A DNA stretch of 24,149 bases from an uncultured Dialister sp. (GCA_900543165.1 UQQQ01000034.1:1-24149); one strand, 5' to 3'; counted from the first letter of the stretch, positions 7,640 through 14,764 are shown. Made by a program: numbers and translations. The notes: generated by a model from the letters alone, not told the origin.

Positions 7640-8113
7640 CAAGTGGTGAAAAACAAACAGGTTCTGAAGGGGCAATGGGTTCAACGAGGGGCGGCGCAAA
7701 ATAATATGGGAGCGCCGCGAGTCCAGAAATAGTGGCATTCTCGTATCGTTCCTCTTTCTATTTGCGGCTGAGCCGCCACCACAAGTTTGAAAGCAGGGGT
7801 GAGTGGCTGGGGAGCGGGAGTGGCTAGGGATTAGGAGTGACTGGTAACTAGTGACAGGGGTTCTCTGGCATCGTCATCCCGAGCGTAGCCGAGGGGCTTT
7901 ACTGCACTGCAGAAAATCAGTGTGTATGTGCTGAGGGAAAACGATGTCTTGGTGCTGTCTCACATCAGGCAATGAGCGTACTGCCATAGAGATTTCTCGG
8001 CTACGCTCGAAATGACGACGGCGCGAAGCGCTATCAAAATTCTGCGGCGCTTCTGATTTTTATGCGCCGCACCACCCTCGCCCTACCTATAGAACCTGCT
8101 GAACCTTGAACCC
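7640..8113. repeat. Gap birA-bioY: repeats G, C, B fragment, D, E pair, C, G
   Basis: No gene is visible. Family G nonamers occur at 7662-7686, the family C hairpin at 7690-7745, a half copy of B (GCGGCTGAGCCGCCACC) at 7763-7781, and D heptamers at 7800-7860. An inverted pair of family E ends lies at 7872-7894 and 7995-8017. Reversed C is at 8041-8079 and reversed G (AGAACCTGCTGAACCTTGAA) at 8088-8107. I see no clear promoter for bioY in it. Confidence 0.75.
7872..8020. repeat. Family E element bounded by inverted repeats
   Basis: CGTCATCCCGAGCGTAGCCG at the left (7872-7891) is answered by CGGCTACGCTCGAAATGACG (7998-8017) at the right, giving an imperfect inverted repeat around about 100 bases of otherwise unmatched sequence. 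A single related unit lies at 4822-4862. Sequences of this ATTTCGAGCG type are scattered in many bacterial genomes; their function is not established. Confidence 0.65.
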
Positions 8114-8145
8114 CTATTCCTCATTCACGAAAGAAGGTCTTTCCT

Positions 8146-8715
8146 TTGGAAAAAGGACATATGCATGATATGATCAGTGCCGCTTTATTTGCGGGCATCA
8201 TGGCGATCCTGTCACAGTTTACATTTCCCATCGGTGCTGTGCCGATCACGCTGCAGAGTTTCGTCTGTGCTCTGGCAGGCGGTGTATTGGGACGGAAGTG
8301 GGGCGCGATTTCCATCGGCCTTTGGCTCGCCCTTGGCATGCTGGGCATTCCGATCCTCACTATGGGGAAAGCGGGCATCGGCATCTTCCTCTCTCCTGTC
8401 GGCGGCTACTATCTGGGCTTCGTCGTCATGGCATGGCTCTCGGGCTTCCGCTTGGCACAGAAGGGGCATTTCGCGCGCCAGATCGCCTGTGCGCTGGCCG
8501 GTCTAGTCTCCTGCTATGCGCTGGGGACGGTATGGTTCATGGGCTATTTCCAGTACGGCCTTGGCAAAGACATGCCGCTTTGGACGGCGCTCACCATGAC
8601 GGTCTTCCCTTTCGTTGCCTTTGATCTCATCAAAGTCATTCTGGGCGTCCTTGCCGGTACCCGCATCCGTCAGGCGCTGCATCAGGCAGGATTCTATCCG
8701 TCCTTGGAGCATTGA
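8146..8715 (+). CDS. bioY: Biotin transporter substrate-binding subunit BioY
   Basis: S component of an ECF-type vitamin transporter that binds biotin in the membrane and works alone or with a shared ECF energy module. The 189-residue protein has about six hydrophobic segments and the BioY signatures PITLQSFVCALAGGVLG (about residues 31-47) and GIGIFLSPVGGYYLGF (about 77-92). The start is uncertain. TTG 8146 has AAGAAGG at 8131-8137 eight bases upstream. ATG 8161 and ATG 8170 are alternatives that lose only a short charged leader. No bioM/bioN or ecfA/ecfT genes are nearby, so it probably uses a shared module encoded elsewhere. Position after birA supports the biotin role. Confidence 0.92.
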   Translation: MEKGHMHDMISAALFAGIMAILSQFTFPIGAVPITLQSFVCALAGGVLGRKWGAISIGLWLALGMLGIPILTMGKAGIGIFLSPVGGYYLGFVVMAWLSGFRLAQKGHFARQIACALAGLVSCYALGTVWFMGYFQYGLGKDMPLWTALTMTVFPFVAFDLIKVILGVLAGTRIRQALHQAGFYPSLEH

Positions 8716-8761
8716 GCGTGTAAAGACGTACTGATCTCATCGCAGAAGCAGTGCATCCTTA

Positions 8762-8800
8762 AAAACGTTTCATCTCATTTTGAGGTGAGACGTTTTATTT
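8762..8800 (+). terminator. Intrinsic terminator after bioY
   Basis: AAAACGTTTCATCTCA (8762-8777) pairs along its length with TGAGGTGAGACGTTTT (8781-8796) with two G-T wobbles, followed by ATTTT. It is symmetrical enough to work on either strand. Confidence 0.85.
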
Positions 8801-8925
8801 TGGATCCGGTATCAGACTTTCTTGCTGCCAGCCAAGCATCACTTCGCATCTCCCATCCCACCTTTTTTATTCATAACTCTTTCTGCATGGGATTTTTCAT
8901 TCATATCAGAATAATCATTTTTCTC
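8801..8925. other. Rest of the bioY-coaX gap, nothing recognised
   Basis: This part of the 328-base gap contains neither a recognisable repeat module nor a credible small gene. It is pyrimidine-rich and leads directly into the coaX promoter. Confidence 0.5.
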
Positions 8926-8954
8926 TTGACAGAATGGAAACTTTGTTGCATTAT
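8926..8954 (+). promoter_or_regulatory. Promoter of coaX
   Basis: A perfect TTGACA -35 box (8926-8931) stands 17 bases before CATTAT (8949-8954); TTATAC at 8951-8956 with a 19-base spacer is the alternative -10 box. The leader has an inverted repeat, CAAGGGG (8966-8972) with CCCCTTG (8997-9003), whose role is unknown. Confidence 0.7.
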
Positions 8955-9043
8955 ACACATGGTAACAAGGGGGAAGATTTCAGAAAGACAAGAATACCCC
9001 TTGAAATTATTGGCTATGCGCCATTCACTTGGAGGAGATGCAC

Positions 9044-9832
9044 ATGCTTCTTGCTTTTGATGTAGGAAATACGAATATCGTCTGTGGTGTATATAAGGAT
9101 AGAAAACTGATCCGTCACTGGAGGGTAGCGACTGATACCCTGCAGACCGCGGATGGATACGCTGCACTGCTGGGCAATCTTTTCCACCTGACTGGTCTCA
9201 GCTTTAAAGAGGTAGAAGATATCATCATTTCTACTGTCGTCCCTCCGATCATCCCTATTCTGGAAACGATGTCTCAGCGCTATTTCCATACCAAGCCGAT
9301 CCTTGTGGGGCCCGGCATCAAGACGGGGCTGAATATCCTCTATGATAACCCGAAGGAGCTGGGGGCTGACCGTATCGTGAATGCCGTCGCTGCCGTGGAT
9401 GAGTACAAATGCCCGCTGATCATCATCGACATGGGGACTGCGACCACGTTCTGCGTCTTAGACACCAAGGGTAACTATCTGGGCGGTGCTGTCGCACCGG
9501 GCATCGGGATCTCCATGGAAGCCCTCTTCCAGAGAGCCTCGAAGCTGCCGCGTATCGAGCTGGTCAAGACGCCGAGCATCATTTGTCGCAATACCGTCTC
9601 CGCGATGCAGGCAGGGATCTATTACGGTTTCGTCGGACAGATCGATGAGATCGTGAACCGCATCAAAGAGGAACTGAATGAGAAGAGTGTCAAAGTCATT
9701 GCGACCGGCGGCCTTGCGACACTCATCGCGAAGTCTTCGAAGACCATCGACATCGTAGATCCGATGCTGACACTGAAAGGCCTCCTCGTCCTCTACGAAA
9801 AGAATAAAGGGGATAAGAAGAGAGAAGCGTAA
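9044..9832 (+). CDS. coaX: Type III pantothenate kinase
   Basis: Phosphorylates pantothenate, the first step of coenzyme A synthesis. It belongs to the ASKHA fold rather than the CoaA type, and known members are not inhibited by CoA and need a monovalent cation. The 262-residue protein shows the phosphate-1 motif DVGNTN at residues 6-11, GPGIKTGL and GADRIVN (Asp109, the likely catalytic base), and DMGTATTF at 129-136, followed by a GGAVAPGI segment. Length is standard. ATG 9044 is chosen because GGAGG at 9031-9035 lies 8 bases upstream; the upstream TTG 9029 and ATG 9038 overlap or crowd the ribosome binding site. The gene is preceded by a strong promoter and appears monocistronic. Confidence 0.96.
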   Translation: MLLAFDVGNTNIVCGVYKDRKLIRHWRVATDTLQTADGYAALLGNLFHLTGLSFKEVEDIIISTVVPPIIPILETMSQRYFHTKPILVGPGIKTGLNILYDNPKELGADRIVNAVAAVDEYKCPLIIIDMGTATTFCVLDTKGNYLGGAVAPGIGISMEALFQRASKLPRIELVKTPSIICRNTVSAMQAGIYYGFVGQIDEIVNRIKEELNEKSVKVIATGGLATLIAKSSKTIDIVDPMLTLKGLLVLYEKNKGDKKREA

Positions 9833-10147
9833 GAGGCGCAGCGGATGTTGGAGAATTGTCGTTCTTGCATGATAAACTTTGAAGGCAGGTATGAGGAGCC
9901 TCGCGTGACTAGTGGCGGGTGACTTGAATGCTGCTTTCGGGCATCGCCCCTATTTGTACGCCGCGGCGCTTAGATCCTTCGGCTCAGTTCTCATATGTCA
10001 GATAAGCCATTTTCTGTTTTTCTCCGCTCATGATGACGAAATGCGCTGCACCACCATTTTGCTTTTCTCATTCAAGCGAAGCATTCAAACGTAATCAAAG
10101 GCCAGCATATCCCATGGGCTGACCTTAAATCCATTTTCATTTTCCCC
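9833..10147. repeat. Gap coaX-tRNA: fragments of repeats D, B and A
   Basis: GTGACTAGTGGCGGGTGACTTG (9905-9926) is a degraded family D run. CGGGCATCGCCCC and a GCCGCGGCGC hairpin at 9937-9970 are reversed family B. 10070-10133 is a family A copy with ATTCAAACGTAATCAAAGG. No terminator for coaX and no gene are evident. Confidence 0.65.
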
Positions 10148-10176
10148 TTGCAATTTCTACCCGTGTCGTGTATAAT
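10148..10176 (+). promoter_or_regulatory. Promoter of tRNA-Glu
   Basis: TTGCAA (10148-10153) and a consensus TATAAT (10171-10176) are 17 bases apart. The mature tRNA begins 11 bases after the -10 box, leaving only a few bases of 5' leader. Confidence 0.85.
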
Positions 10177-10187
10177 AATTTGCACAT

Positions 10188-10263
10188 GGCCGGTTAGTCA
10201 AACGGTTAAGACGCTGCGTTCTCAGCGCAGAGAGTATGGGTTCGAATCCCATACCGGTCACCA
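10188..10263 (+). tRNA. tRNA-Glu (anticodon CTC)
   Basis: A full cloverleaf can be drawn. The acceptor arms GGCCGGT and ACCGGTC pair with one G-U. The D arm contains AGTCAAACGGTTAAGAC. The anticodon stem CTGCG/CGCAG holds the loop TTCTCAG, giving anticodon CTC. The T arm is ATGGG TTCGAAT CCCAT. The terminal CCA is encoded at 10261-10263. The sequence resembles bacterial tRNA-Glu throughout. It reads GAG codons; the more usual TTC isoacceptor must be elsewhere. It is a single-gene unit with its own promoter and terminator. Confidence 0.96.
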
Positions 10264-10268
10264 AAGCA

Positions 10269-10304
10269 AAGCGCCTCGATTCGAAAGAATCGAGGCGCTT
10301 TTTT
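10269..10304 (+). terminator. Intrinsic terminator after tRNA-Glu
   Basis: A perfect 14-bp stem AAGCGCCTCGATTC / GAATCGAGGCGCTT with a GAAA tetraloop, followed by TTTT, starts 5 bases after the CCA end. Confidence 0.95.
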
Positions 10305-10373
10305 ACATGAAATGAAGGAGCGGCGCTGCGCGCCGATTTACAAACAACAAGCAACTAACAACAAACCGATATG

Positions 10374-10456
10374 CTAGGGAAAGACTGATTCAATCGCAGA
10401 ATCAGATTTCATATGGATTTTTATACATAGCTTCGTCATCATCTTCCTTAAATAGC
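10374..10456 (+). repeat. Left half of family F palindromic element
   Basis: This matches the left 83 bases of the complete element at 17810-17976, beginning with the same CTAGGGAAA end and continuing through ATTTCATATGGATTTTTATA to AATAGC. It stops exactly where the complete copy reaches the centre of its palindrome, and is followed by CTAG and family D units. The right half is missing, so this is a deletion derivative. Confidence 0.85.
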
Positions 10457-10486
10457 CTAGTTCAATCCCCAATCCCTAGTCACCAG

Positions 10487-10825
10487 TCAAGCAAACATAT
10501 ACTGCACAAGTCCCATATAGAGGATCGTGCCGGCGGCCATGGAGAGCATCATCTGTCGCTTCCAGAGATGGACAAGCGTGGTTACAAGGAGGGCGACGGC
10601 TTCCGGAATGCCGTGATTTCCGGAAAGCAAAGAAACATCTTTCAGGGAGTACACGACGAGAAGCGCGAAGACAGCAGACGGCAGCGCTTTTCCCAGATAA
10701 CGGATGTAGGAGGGAAGCGATGCACCGGGTTTGAAAAGGAGAAAGAGAAGGAAGCGGGAAAGCATGGAGGCGAGGAAACAGAGTGCGATGATGACGCACT
10801 GTTGCCAGAAGGGGAGCGGGCTCAT
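10487..10825 (-). CDS. azlD: AzlD-type branched-chain amino acid exporter subunit
   Basis: Small membrane partner of AzlC; AzlCD pairs export branched-chain amino acids and related compounds. The 112-residue protein has about four hydrophobic segments (roughly 8-30, 43-62, 73-88 and 92-110) with the charged LGKALPSAVFALLVVYSL stretch typical of the family. Its ATG overlaps the azlC stop by one base in TGATG, so translation is likely coupled. The stop codon is the first TGA of a short family D run (TGACTGGTGACTAGGGATTG read on this strand), so the 3' end of the gene abuts a repeat. No terminator is seen downstream on this strand. Confidence 0.9.
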   Translation of the reverse strand: MSPLPFWQQCVIIALCFLASMLSRFLLFLLFKPGASLPSYIRYLGKALPSAVFALLVVYSLKDVSLLSGNHGIPEAVALLVTTLVHLWKRQMMLSMAAGTILYMGLVQYMFA

Positions 10826-11511
10826 CAGAAGCCTCCTTTCTCTTCCAATGGTTTACGATACAGTGTTATGATGAGGAGCATGAGGCCCATGGCGGGCAGG
10901 ATGAAATTCTCTTTTCCGAGAAGAAGAAGGCTGCCGATGGAGGAAGAGAGTCCGATGAGAGCCGTGTAATGCGTCTTCTCTTTCATCCACTGCTCCAGAA
11001 AGATGACGAGGAACATGGTCGTCATGACGAAGGAAAGGCCTTTCGTATCAAAGGAAATGAGGCCCCCCAAGAGGCCGCCGATCGCGGCACCCGAGCACCA
11101 GTACAGGAAATTTAAGAGAGAGACCCAGAAGTAGAACCAGCCTTTGTCGATGGAGTAAGGGATGGTGGCAGAGTAGTTCAGTGCGAATGTCTCATCGCAC
11201 ATCGTATAAATGAGAAACGGCTTTTTCCAGCCGGTGCCGGCATATTTCTCCAACATCGGGATCCCGTAGAAGAGGTGGCGTGCCTGCACGGTGAAGGCGA
11301 CGAGGAATGTCTCAACCGGGGCGAAGGAAGAAAGCAGCATGGAAATCGTGACGAATTCAAGCGAACCGCCGAAAATGATCGCGGCCATCGCCATGGGATA
11401 GACCCAAGAAAAGCCGAGTGTATTCATGTAGAAACCGTAAGCAAAGGCGAGAAACCAAAATCCCGCGAAAATGGGGAGTGTCAGCGGAAAGGCCTCTGCC
11501 AAAGCCGCCAT
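10825..11511 (-). CDS. azlC: AzlC-type branched-chain amino acid exporter, large subunit
   Basis: Membrane subunit of the AzlCD exporter. The 228-residue protein has the AzlC opening ALAEAFPLTLPIFAGFWFLA, the ARHLFYGIPML motif near residues 77-87, and C-terminal hydrophobic helices. The start is awkward. ATG 11511 has no ribosome binding site close by. The good site, AGGAGG (11538-11543 on this strand), precedes another ATG at 11531 that is out of frame because of a run of seven A. One more A would give an in-frame start MKKNGAAMAALAE. Either translation begins at 11511, or the tract varies or was misread. azlD follows immediately. Confidence 0.88.
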   Translation of the reverse strand: MAALAEAFPLTLPIFAGFWFLAFAYGFYMNTLGFSWVYPMAMAAIIFGGSLEFVTISMLLSSFAPVETFLVAFTVQARHLFYGIPMLEKYAGTGWKKPFLIYTMCDETFALNYSATIPYSIDKGWFYFWVSLLNFLYWCSGAAIGGLLGGLISFDTKGLSFVMTTMFLVIFLEQWMKEKTHYTALIGLSSSIGSLLLLGKENFILPAMGLMLLIITLYRKPLEEKGGF

Positions 11512-11560
11512 GGCGGCACCATTTTTTTCATAGTTTTCCTCCTAAGGATAGTTGCATACC

Positions 11561-11589
11561 ATCATAGACTATTTGGGAGAGAATGACAA
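11561..11589 (-). promoter_or_regulatory. Promoter of azlCD
   Basis: On the minus strand, TTGTCA (11584-11589) and TATGAT (11561-11566) are spaced by 17 bases, about 20 bases before AGGAGG. The neighbouring mscS is transcribed divergently. Confidence 0.7.
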
Positions 11590-11603
11590 GGGAAAAGGGG
11601 GCA

Positions 11604-11777
11604 GGGGTAGCCAGTGGGGCGGGGCGGCCCTTGATTACGGATGAAAGCGCTGCTTCGAGTGAGACTAGTCACTAGTCACCAGTCACCAGCCACCAGTCAC
11701 CAGCCACCAGTCACCAGTCACTAGTCACCAGTCACCGGTCGCTCGGCGCTCCTAATCCCCAATCCCTAATCCCTAGG
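11604..11777. repeat. Reversed family A copy and second heptamer array (family D)
   Basis: 11604-11663 is family A in reverse (GGCCCTTGATTACGGATGAAAG core). From 11664 to 11747 the sequence reads as twelve in-phase 7-mers such as ACTAGTC, ACCAGTC and ACCAGCC. After a short break come three more (TAATCCC, CAATCCC, TAATCCC) to 11777. These are the reverse complement of the 6333-6463 unit type. Together with the azlC promoter this accounts for the 11512-11840 gap; it separates the divergent azlC and mscS promoters. Confidence 0.88.
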
Positions 11778-11789
11778 ATCCTAAAATTG

Positions 11790-11798
11790 TGGTACAAT
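11790..11798 (+). promoter_or_regulatory. Extended -10 promoter of mscS
   Basis: TGGTACAAT is an extended -10 element (TGn plus TACAAT). No -35 box is recognisable because the preceding bases are heptamer repeat, which fits an extended -10 promoter. Confidence 0.55.
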
Positions 11799-11840
11799 GA
11801 AAAAAAGACTATCAACGATCAAGAATAAAGGAGAATACCT

Positions 11841-12698
11841 ATGGACCCCAATGTTGTCACGAAGGTCGTCACAGACGAGCTCAGCATTACCACCCGCTTC
11901 ATCAATGGACTGAAGGAATTCGCCATGACGCGCGGGATCGATTTCCTTGAAGCACTCATCATTTTCATCATCGGCTATATCATCTGCCGCTACATCCGCC
12001 GCGCGGTCGCGCACATTCTGGAGAAGAGTGACGTGGATCCGTCAGCAAAGACCTTTATTGAAGAGATCATTTTCTTCTTCTGTTTGGCCATCGTCGTACT
12101 GGTCGCTTTGGGAACGGCAGGCGTCGGTACAGGGACTCTCGCGGCTGCTTTCGGCGGCGTGGGTCTGGCGATCGGTCTTGGGCTCAAGGATAATATCGGC
12201 AATGTAGCCTCCGGCATTTTCATTCTCATCTTTCGCCCCTTCCGTGTGGGTGACTACATCCAGGTCGCCTCGAATCAGGGGACCGTGACGGAGATCAGCA
12301 TCATGTACACCATGCTTTCGACGCTGGGAAATCAGCGCATCGTCATCCCGAATTCCTCTCTGACGAGCAGTGTCATCAAGAATTTTTCTGCCTATGATAC
12401 CAGAAATCTGGAGATGACCTTCGATGTCGGCTATGACACGGATCTGAAATCCTGTGTGGAGCTCCTCAAAAAGATATTCACAGAGGATGCGTATGTGGTC
12501 GATAAGGAAAAGCTCACCATCTATGTGAGCGGTATGGCTGACTCCTCCATCCGCATCTATGTCCGCGCTGCCGTAGAACGTGCGAAATACTTCGATGCGC
12601 AGAATGACCTTTACATCCGCGTGAAGGAGGCCTTCGATGCAGCGGGGATCGATATCCCCTTCCCGCAGCTTGTCGTGCATCAGGCAGAAAAGGGATGA
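11841..12698 (+). CDS. mscS: Small-conductance mechanosensitive channel MscS
   Basis: Inner-membrane heptameric channel that opens under membrane tension and releases solutes on osmotic downshock. The 285-residue protein is almost the same length as E. coli MscS (286). Transmembrane helices lie at about 36-55 and 75-97. The pore helix follows with the Gly/Ala pattern GTLAAAFGGVGLAIGLGLKD (about 98-117) and then FRPFRVGDYI, the start of the beta domain. A soluble alpha/beta domain follows. AAAGGAG at 11827-11833 precedes ATG 11841 by 7 bases. The stop codon is followed within two bases by family G repeats. It appears monocistronic and divergent from azlCD. Confidence 0.94.
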   Translation: MDPNVVTKVVTDELSITTRFINGLKEFAMTRGIDFLEALIIFIIGYIICRYIRRAVAHILEKSDVDPSAKTFIEEIIFFFCLAIVVLVALGTAGVGTGTLAAAFGGVGLAIGLGLKDNIGNVASGIFILIFRPFRVGDYIQVASNQGTVTEISIMYTMLSTLGNQRIVIPNSSLTSSVIKNFSAYDTRNLEMTFDVGYDTDLKSCVELLKKIFTEDAYVVDKEKLTIYVSGMADSSIRIYVRAAVERAKYFDAQNDLYIRVKEAFDAAGIDIPFPQLVVHQAEKG

Positions 12699-12700
12699 GG

Positions 12701-12920
12701 GGTCAACGGGTTCTGTAGGTTCAGAAGGTTCAACGGGGTTGGCGCGGCGCATAAAAATAGAGAAGCGCCGCGGAGTATGCGGAGTATATAGTGGCGATGC
12801 CATGAGCTGGCATTGTAGTCATGAGTAACTAGTGGCTAGGGATTAGGAACCTCGAGTGACTTGTGACTTGAATACCACTCTCGGGCATCGCCTCATATAC
12901 TTGCGGCGAAGCCGCCACCA
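12701..12920. repeat. Gap mscS-trxB: repeats G, C, D, B
   Basis: Nonamer-like GGTTCTGTA, GGTTCAGAA and GGTTCAACG units run from 12701 to 12739. The family C hairpin GCGGCGC...GCGCCGC is at 12740-12800, D units are at 12823-12880, and reversed B with CGGGCATCGCC and GCGGCGAAGCCGCCACC is at 12881-12920. No gene is visible, and no clear terminator for mscS. Confidence 0.72.
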
Positions 12921-12949
12921 CAACCCTGAACCATGAACCTTTCCTTCAT

Positions 12950-12978
12950 TTGCCAAATCTTCTTGTTTACGCTATAAT
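12950..12978 (+). promoter_or_regulatory. Promoter of trxB-like gene
   Basis: TTGCCA (12950-12955) and a consensus TATAAT (12973-12978) are separated by 17 bases, immediately after the repeat block. Confidence 0.8.
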
Positions 12979-13022
12979 CTACATAACGATAAATTTCGAT
13001 ATAGAGAAAGAGGAGGATACCT

Positions 13023-13931
13023 ATGACAGATGTGATTATTATCGGAGCAGGTCCGGCGGGCCTGAATGCAGCGCTCTATGCTGCGCGCAAGGAGCTTTCT
13101 GCAGCGGTCGTATCGACGGATATCGGCGGGCAGATGCTTCTTACGGGAGAAATCGAGAACTATCTGGGGCTGCCGCATATTTCTGGCTTTGAGCTGGCAG
13201 ACAAGATGGAAGCCCATGCGAAAGAGTATCCGGTAGACTTTGTCTTTGCCGGCGTTCTTTCCACAGAAAAGGACAGCACGGGACATTTTCTGGTGCATCT
13301 TGATGATGGCAAGGTGCTTACGGGAAGAACCCTGATCGTGACGGCAGGGAAACGCAGCCGCACACTCGATATTCCTGGCGAAATGGAATATACCGGTCGT
13401 GGCGTCAGCTACTGCGCGACCTGCGACGGTCCTTTCTATCGGAAGAAAGACACGGCAGTCGTCGGCGGGGGAGACAGTGCGGTGCAGGCTGCGATCGAGC
13501 TGTCACGTCTGGCGAACAAGGTCTACCTCGTGGTCCGAAGCCGCATCCGTGCTTCGGAGATTATTGCACGTCGTCTTGAGGGGCTTTCCAATGTAGAGAT
13601 CCTTCTGGGGTATACACCGGAAGAAGTGAAAGGCGAGAAGAAAGTCACGGGGCTGGTCGTGAAGGATCGCGCTGACGGGGTGACAAGAGAGCTCTCGGTG
13701 CAGGGGGTCTTCGTCGAGGCGGGCGGCTTGCCGAATAACCAGTGCGTTCCTGCAGATGTCAGGAAAAATGCAGCTGGTGAGATCGTGACAGACAAGGGTG
13801 GATGCACGAATGTAGCAGGCCTCTTTGCGGCAGGGGACGTGACAGACTCTCCCTACAAACAGGTCATCATTGCTGCCGGGGAAGGCGCAGCAGCGGCACT
13901 CTCGGCCCATGAATACTTGTTGAGGCAGTAG
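13023..13931 (+). CDS. Thioredoxin reductase family flavoprotein
   Basis: FAD-dependent pyridine nucleotide-disulfide oxidoreductase that would pass electrons from NAD(P)H to a thioredoxin-like protein. The 302-residue protein has the FAD motif GAGPAG at residues 8-13, the redox pair CATC at 131-134, the nucleotide-binding GGGDSA at 148-153, and the closing FAD segment AAGDVTDSPYKQVIIAAGEG. The N-terminal GGQMLLTGEIENYLGLP and the C-terminal PYKQVIIAAGEGAAAALSAHEYLL resemble the reductase domain of AhpF more than classical TrxB, but the AhpF N-terminal thioredoxin domain is absent. It may therefore be TrxB, or an AhpF-like reductase with a separate partner. AGGAGG at 13011-13016 is 6 bases upstream. 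No ahpC is adjacent; the nearest thioredoxin gene is 3.5 kb downstream. Confidence 0.88.
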   Translation: MTDVIIIGAGPAGLNAALYAARKELSAAVVSTDIGGQMLLTGEIENYLGLPHISGFELADKMEAHAKEYPVDFVFAGVLSTEKDSTGHFLVHLDDGKVLTGRTLIVTAGKRSRTLDIPGEMEYTGRGVSYCATCDGPFYRKKDTAVVGGGDSAVQAAIELSRLANKVYLVVRSRIRASEIIARRLEGLSNVEILLGYTPEEVKGEKKVTGLVVKDRADGVTRELSVQGVFVEAGGLPNNQCVPADVRKNAAGEIVTDKGGCTNVAGLFAAGDVTDSPYKQVIIAAGEGAAAALSAHEYLLRQ

Positions 13932-13953
13932 GCTTCAGACGATGCTTTTTCAA

Positions 13954-13999
13954 GAAACGCGGATCCGATCCGATCTGATCATGATGGGATCCGCGTTTC
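13954..13999. repeat. Inverted repeat with five GATC sites
   Basis: GAAACGCGGATCC (13954-13966) and GGATCCGCGTTTC (13987-13999) form a perfect 13-bp stem. The arms and loop together contain GATC at 13962, 13967, 13972, 13977 and 13988. No T run follows on either strand, so it is not a standard intrinsic terminator, although it lies right after the trxB-like gene. Confidence 0.75.
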
Positions 14000-14084
14000 C
14001 TAAACAAGATGAAACCATGGATCAAATTTCAGTGACCGGCCATACTTGTCCCATTCCCGGTCAATGATGAAAGAAAGTGAACAG

Positions 14085-14726
14085 ATGCGAGTTACGAAAA
14101 AGATCAAAGAAGAGCAGCTGAAGCGTCTCTCTGAGGTATACCATGACGATGGTACGATGCTTCACTTCACCAGCCCTTTTACGTTGCTGGTGGCGGTGAT
14201 CCTGTCAGCGCAGTGTACGGATAAGCGGGTGAATGTCATCACCGGCCGCATTTTCCCGCGGCTTGCAAGTCCAGAGAAAATGGGAGCGCTCCGTCAGGAG
14301 GAGCTGGAAAATGAGATCAGGGACTGCGGTCTCTATAAGGCGAAGGCGAAGAACCTGCTCGGCATGTGTCACATGCTGATCGAAAACTACGGCAACGAAG
14401 TGCCGGAGGATTTCGATGAGCTGGTGAAGCTGCCCGGTGTCGGACGAAAGACGGCGAATGTTGTCCGCTCCGTCGCTTGGGGATATCCTGCCATTGCGGT
14501 CGATACGCATGTCTTTCGTGTGGCGAACCGGCTGAAGCTGGCTGTCGGTACGACGCCACTGGAAGTGGAGAAGGGGCTCATGAAGGCCATTCCGAAGAAG
14601 GACTGGTCCGCTGCACACCACTGGCTCATCTGGCATGGTCGCCGCGTGTGTACGGCGAGGAAGCCTGCCTGCGAGACTTGCTTCCTGCAGGATATCTGTC
14701 CCTCGTGCACGGTGGGGAAGAAATAG
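14085..14726 (+). CDS. nth: Endonuclease III
   Basis: DNA glycosylase/AP lyase of base excision repair that removes oxidised pyrimidines. The 213-residue protein aligns by eye almost residue for residue with the E. coli enzyme (211). The helix-hairpin-helix LPGVGRKTA (116-124) contains the catalytic Lys122, Asp140 is in VDTHVFRV, and the [4Fe-4S] cysteines are C189, C196, C199 and C205 with the exact 6-2-5 spacing. I prefer ATG 14085, because upstream in-frame starts (14046, 14064, 14067) add residues not found in the family. The ribosome binding site is weak (GAAAGTGA). A strong terminator follows. Confidence 0.96.
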   Translation: MRVTKKIKEEQLKRLSEVYHDDGTMLHFTSPFTLLVAVILSAQCTDKRVNVITGRIFPRLASPEKMGALRQEELENEIRDCGLYKAKAKNLLGMCHMLIENYGNEVPEDFDELVKLPGVGRKTANVVRSVAWGYPAIAVDTHVFRVANRLKLAVGTTPLEVEKGLMKAIPKKDWSAAHHWLIWHGRRVCTARKPACETCFLQDICPSCTVGKK

Positions 14727-14732
14727 AGCAGG

Positions 14733-14764
14733 GCGAAATGATCTTCGGGTCATTTCGCTTTTTT
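14733..14764 (+). terminator. Intrinsic terminator after nth
   Basis: GCGAAATGA with TCATTTCGC closes around a short TCTTCGGG apex, followed by six T. It starts 7 bases after the nth stop. Confidence 0.93.

Noticed and set aside
8966..9003. Riboswitch in the coaX leader
   Set aside because: Only one 7-bp inverted repeat with a 24-base unstructured loop is visible; not enough to claim a regulatory RNA.
8785..9060. 91-codon frame before coaX
   Set aside because: It starts in the bioY terminator and overlaps the coaX promoter and start; no ribosome binding site.
9912..10094. 60-codon frame in the coaX-tRNA gap
   Set aside because: It lies within repeat modules B and A, and no ribosome binding site is visible.
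10568..10969. 133-codon frame opposite azlC/azlD
   Set aside because: It is antisense to two well-supported overlapping membrane protein genes and is highly charged, as expected of a shadow frame.
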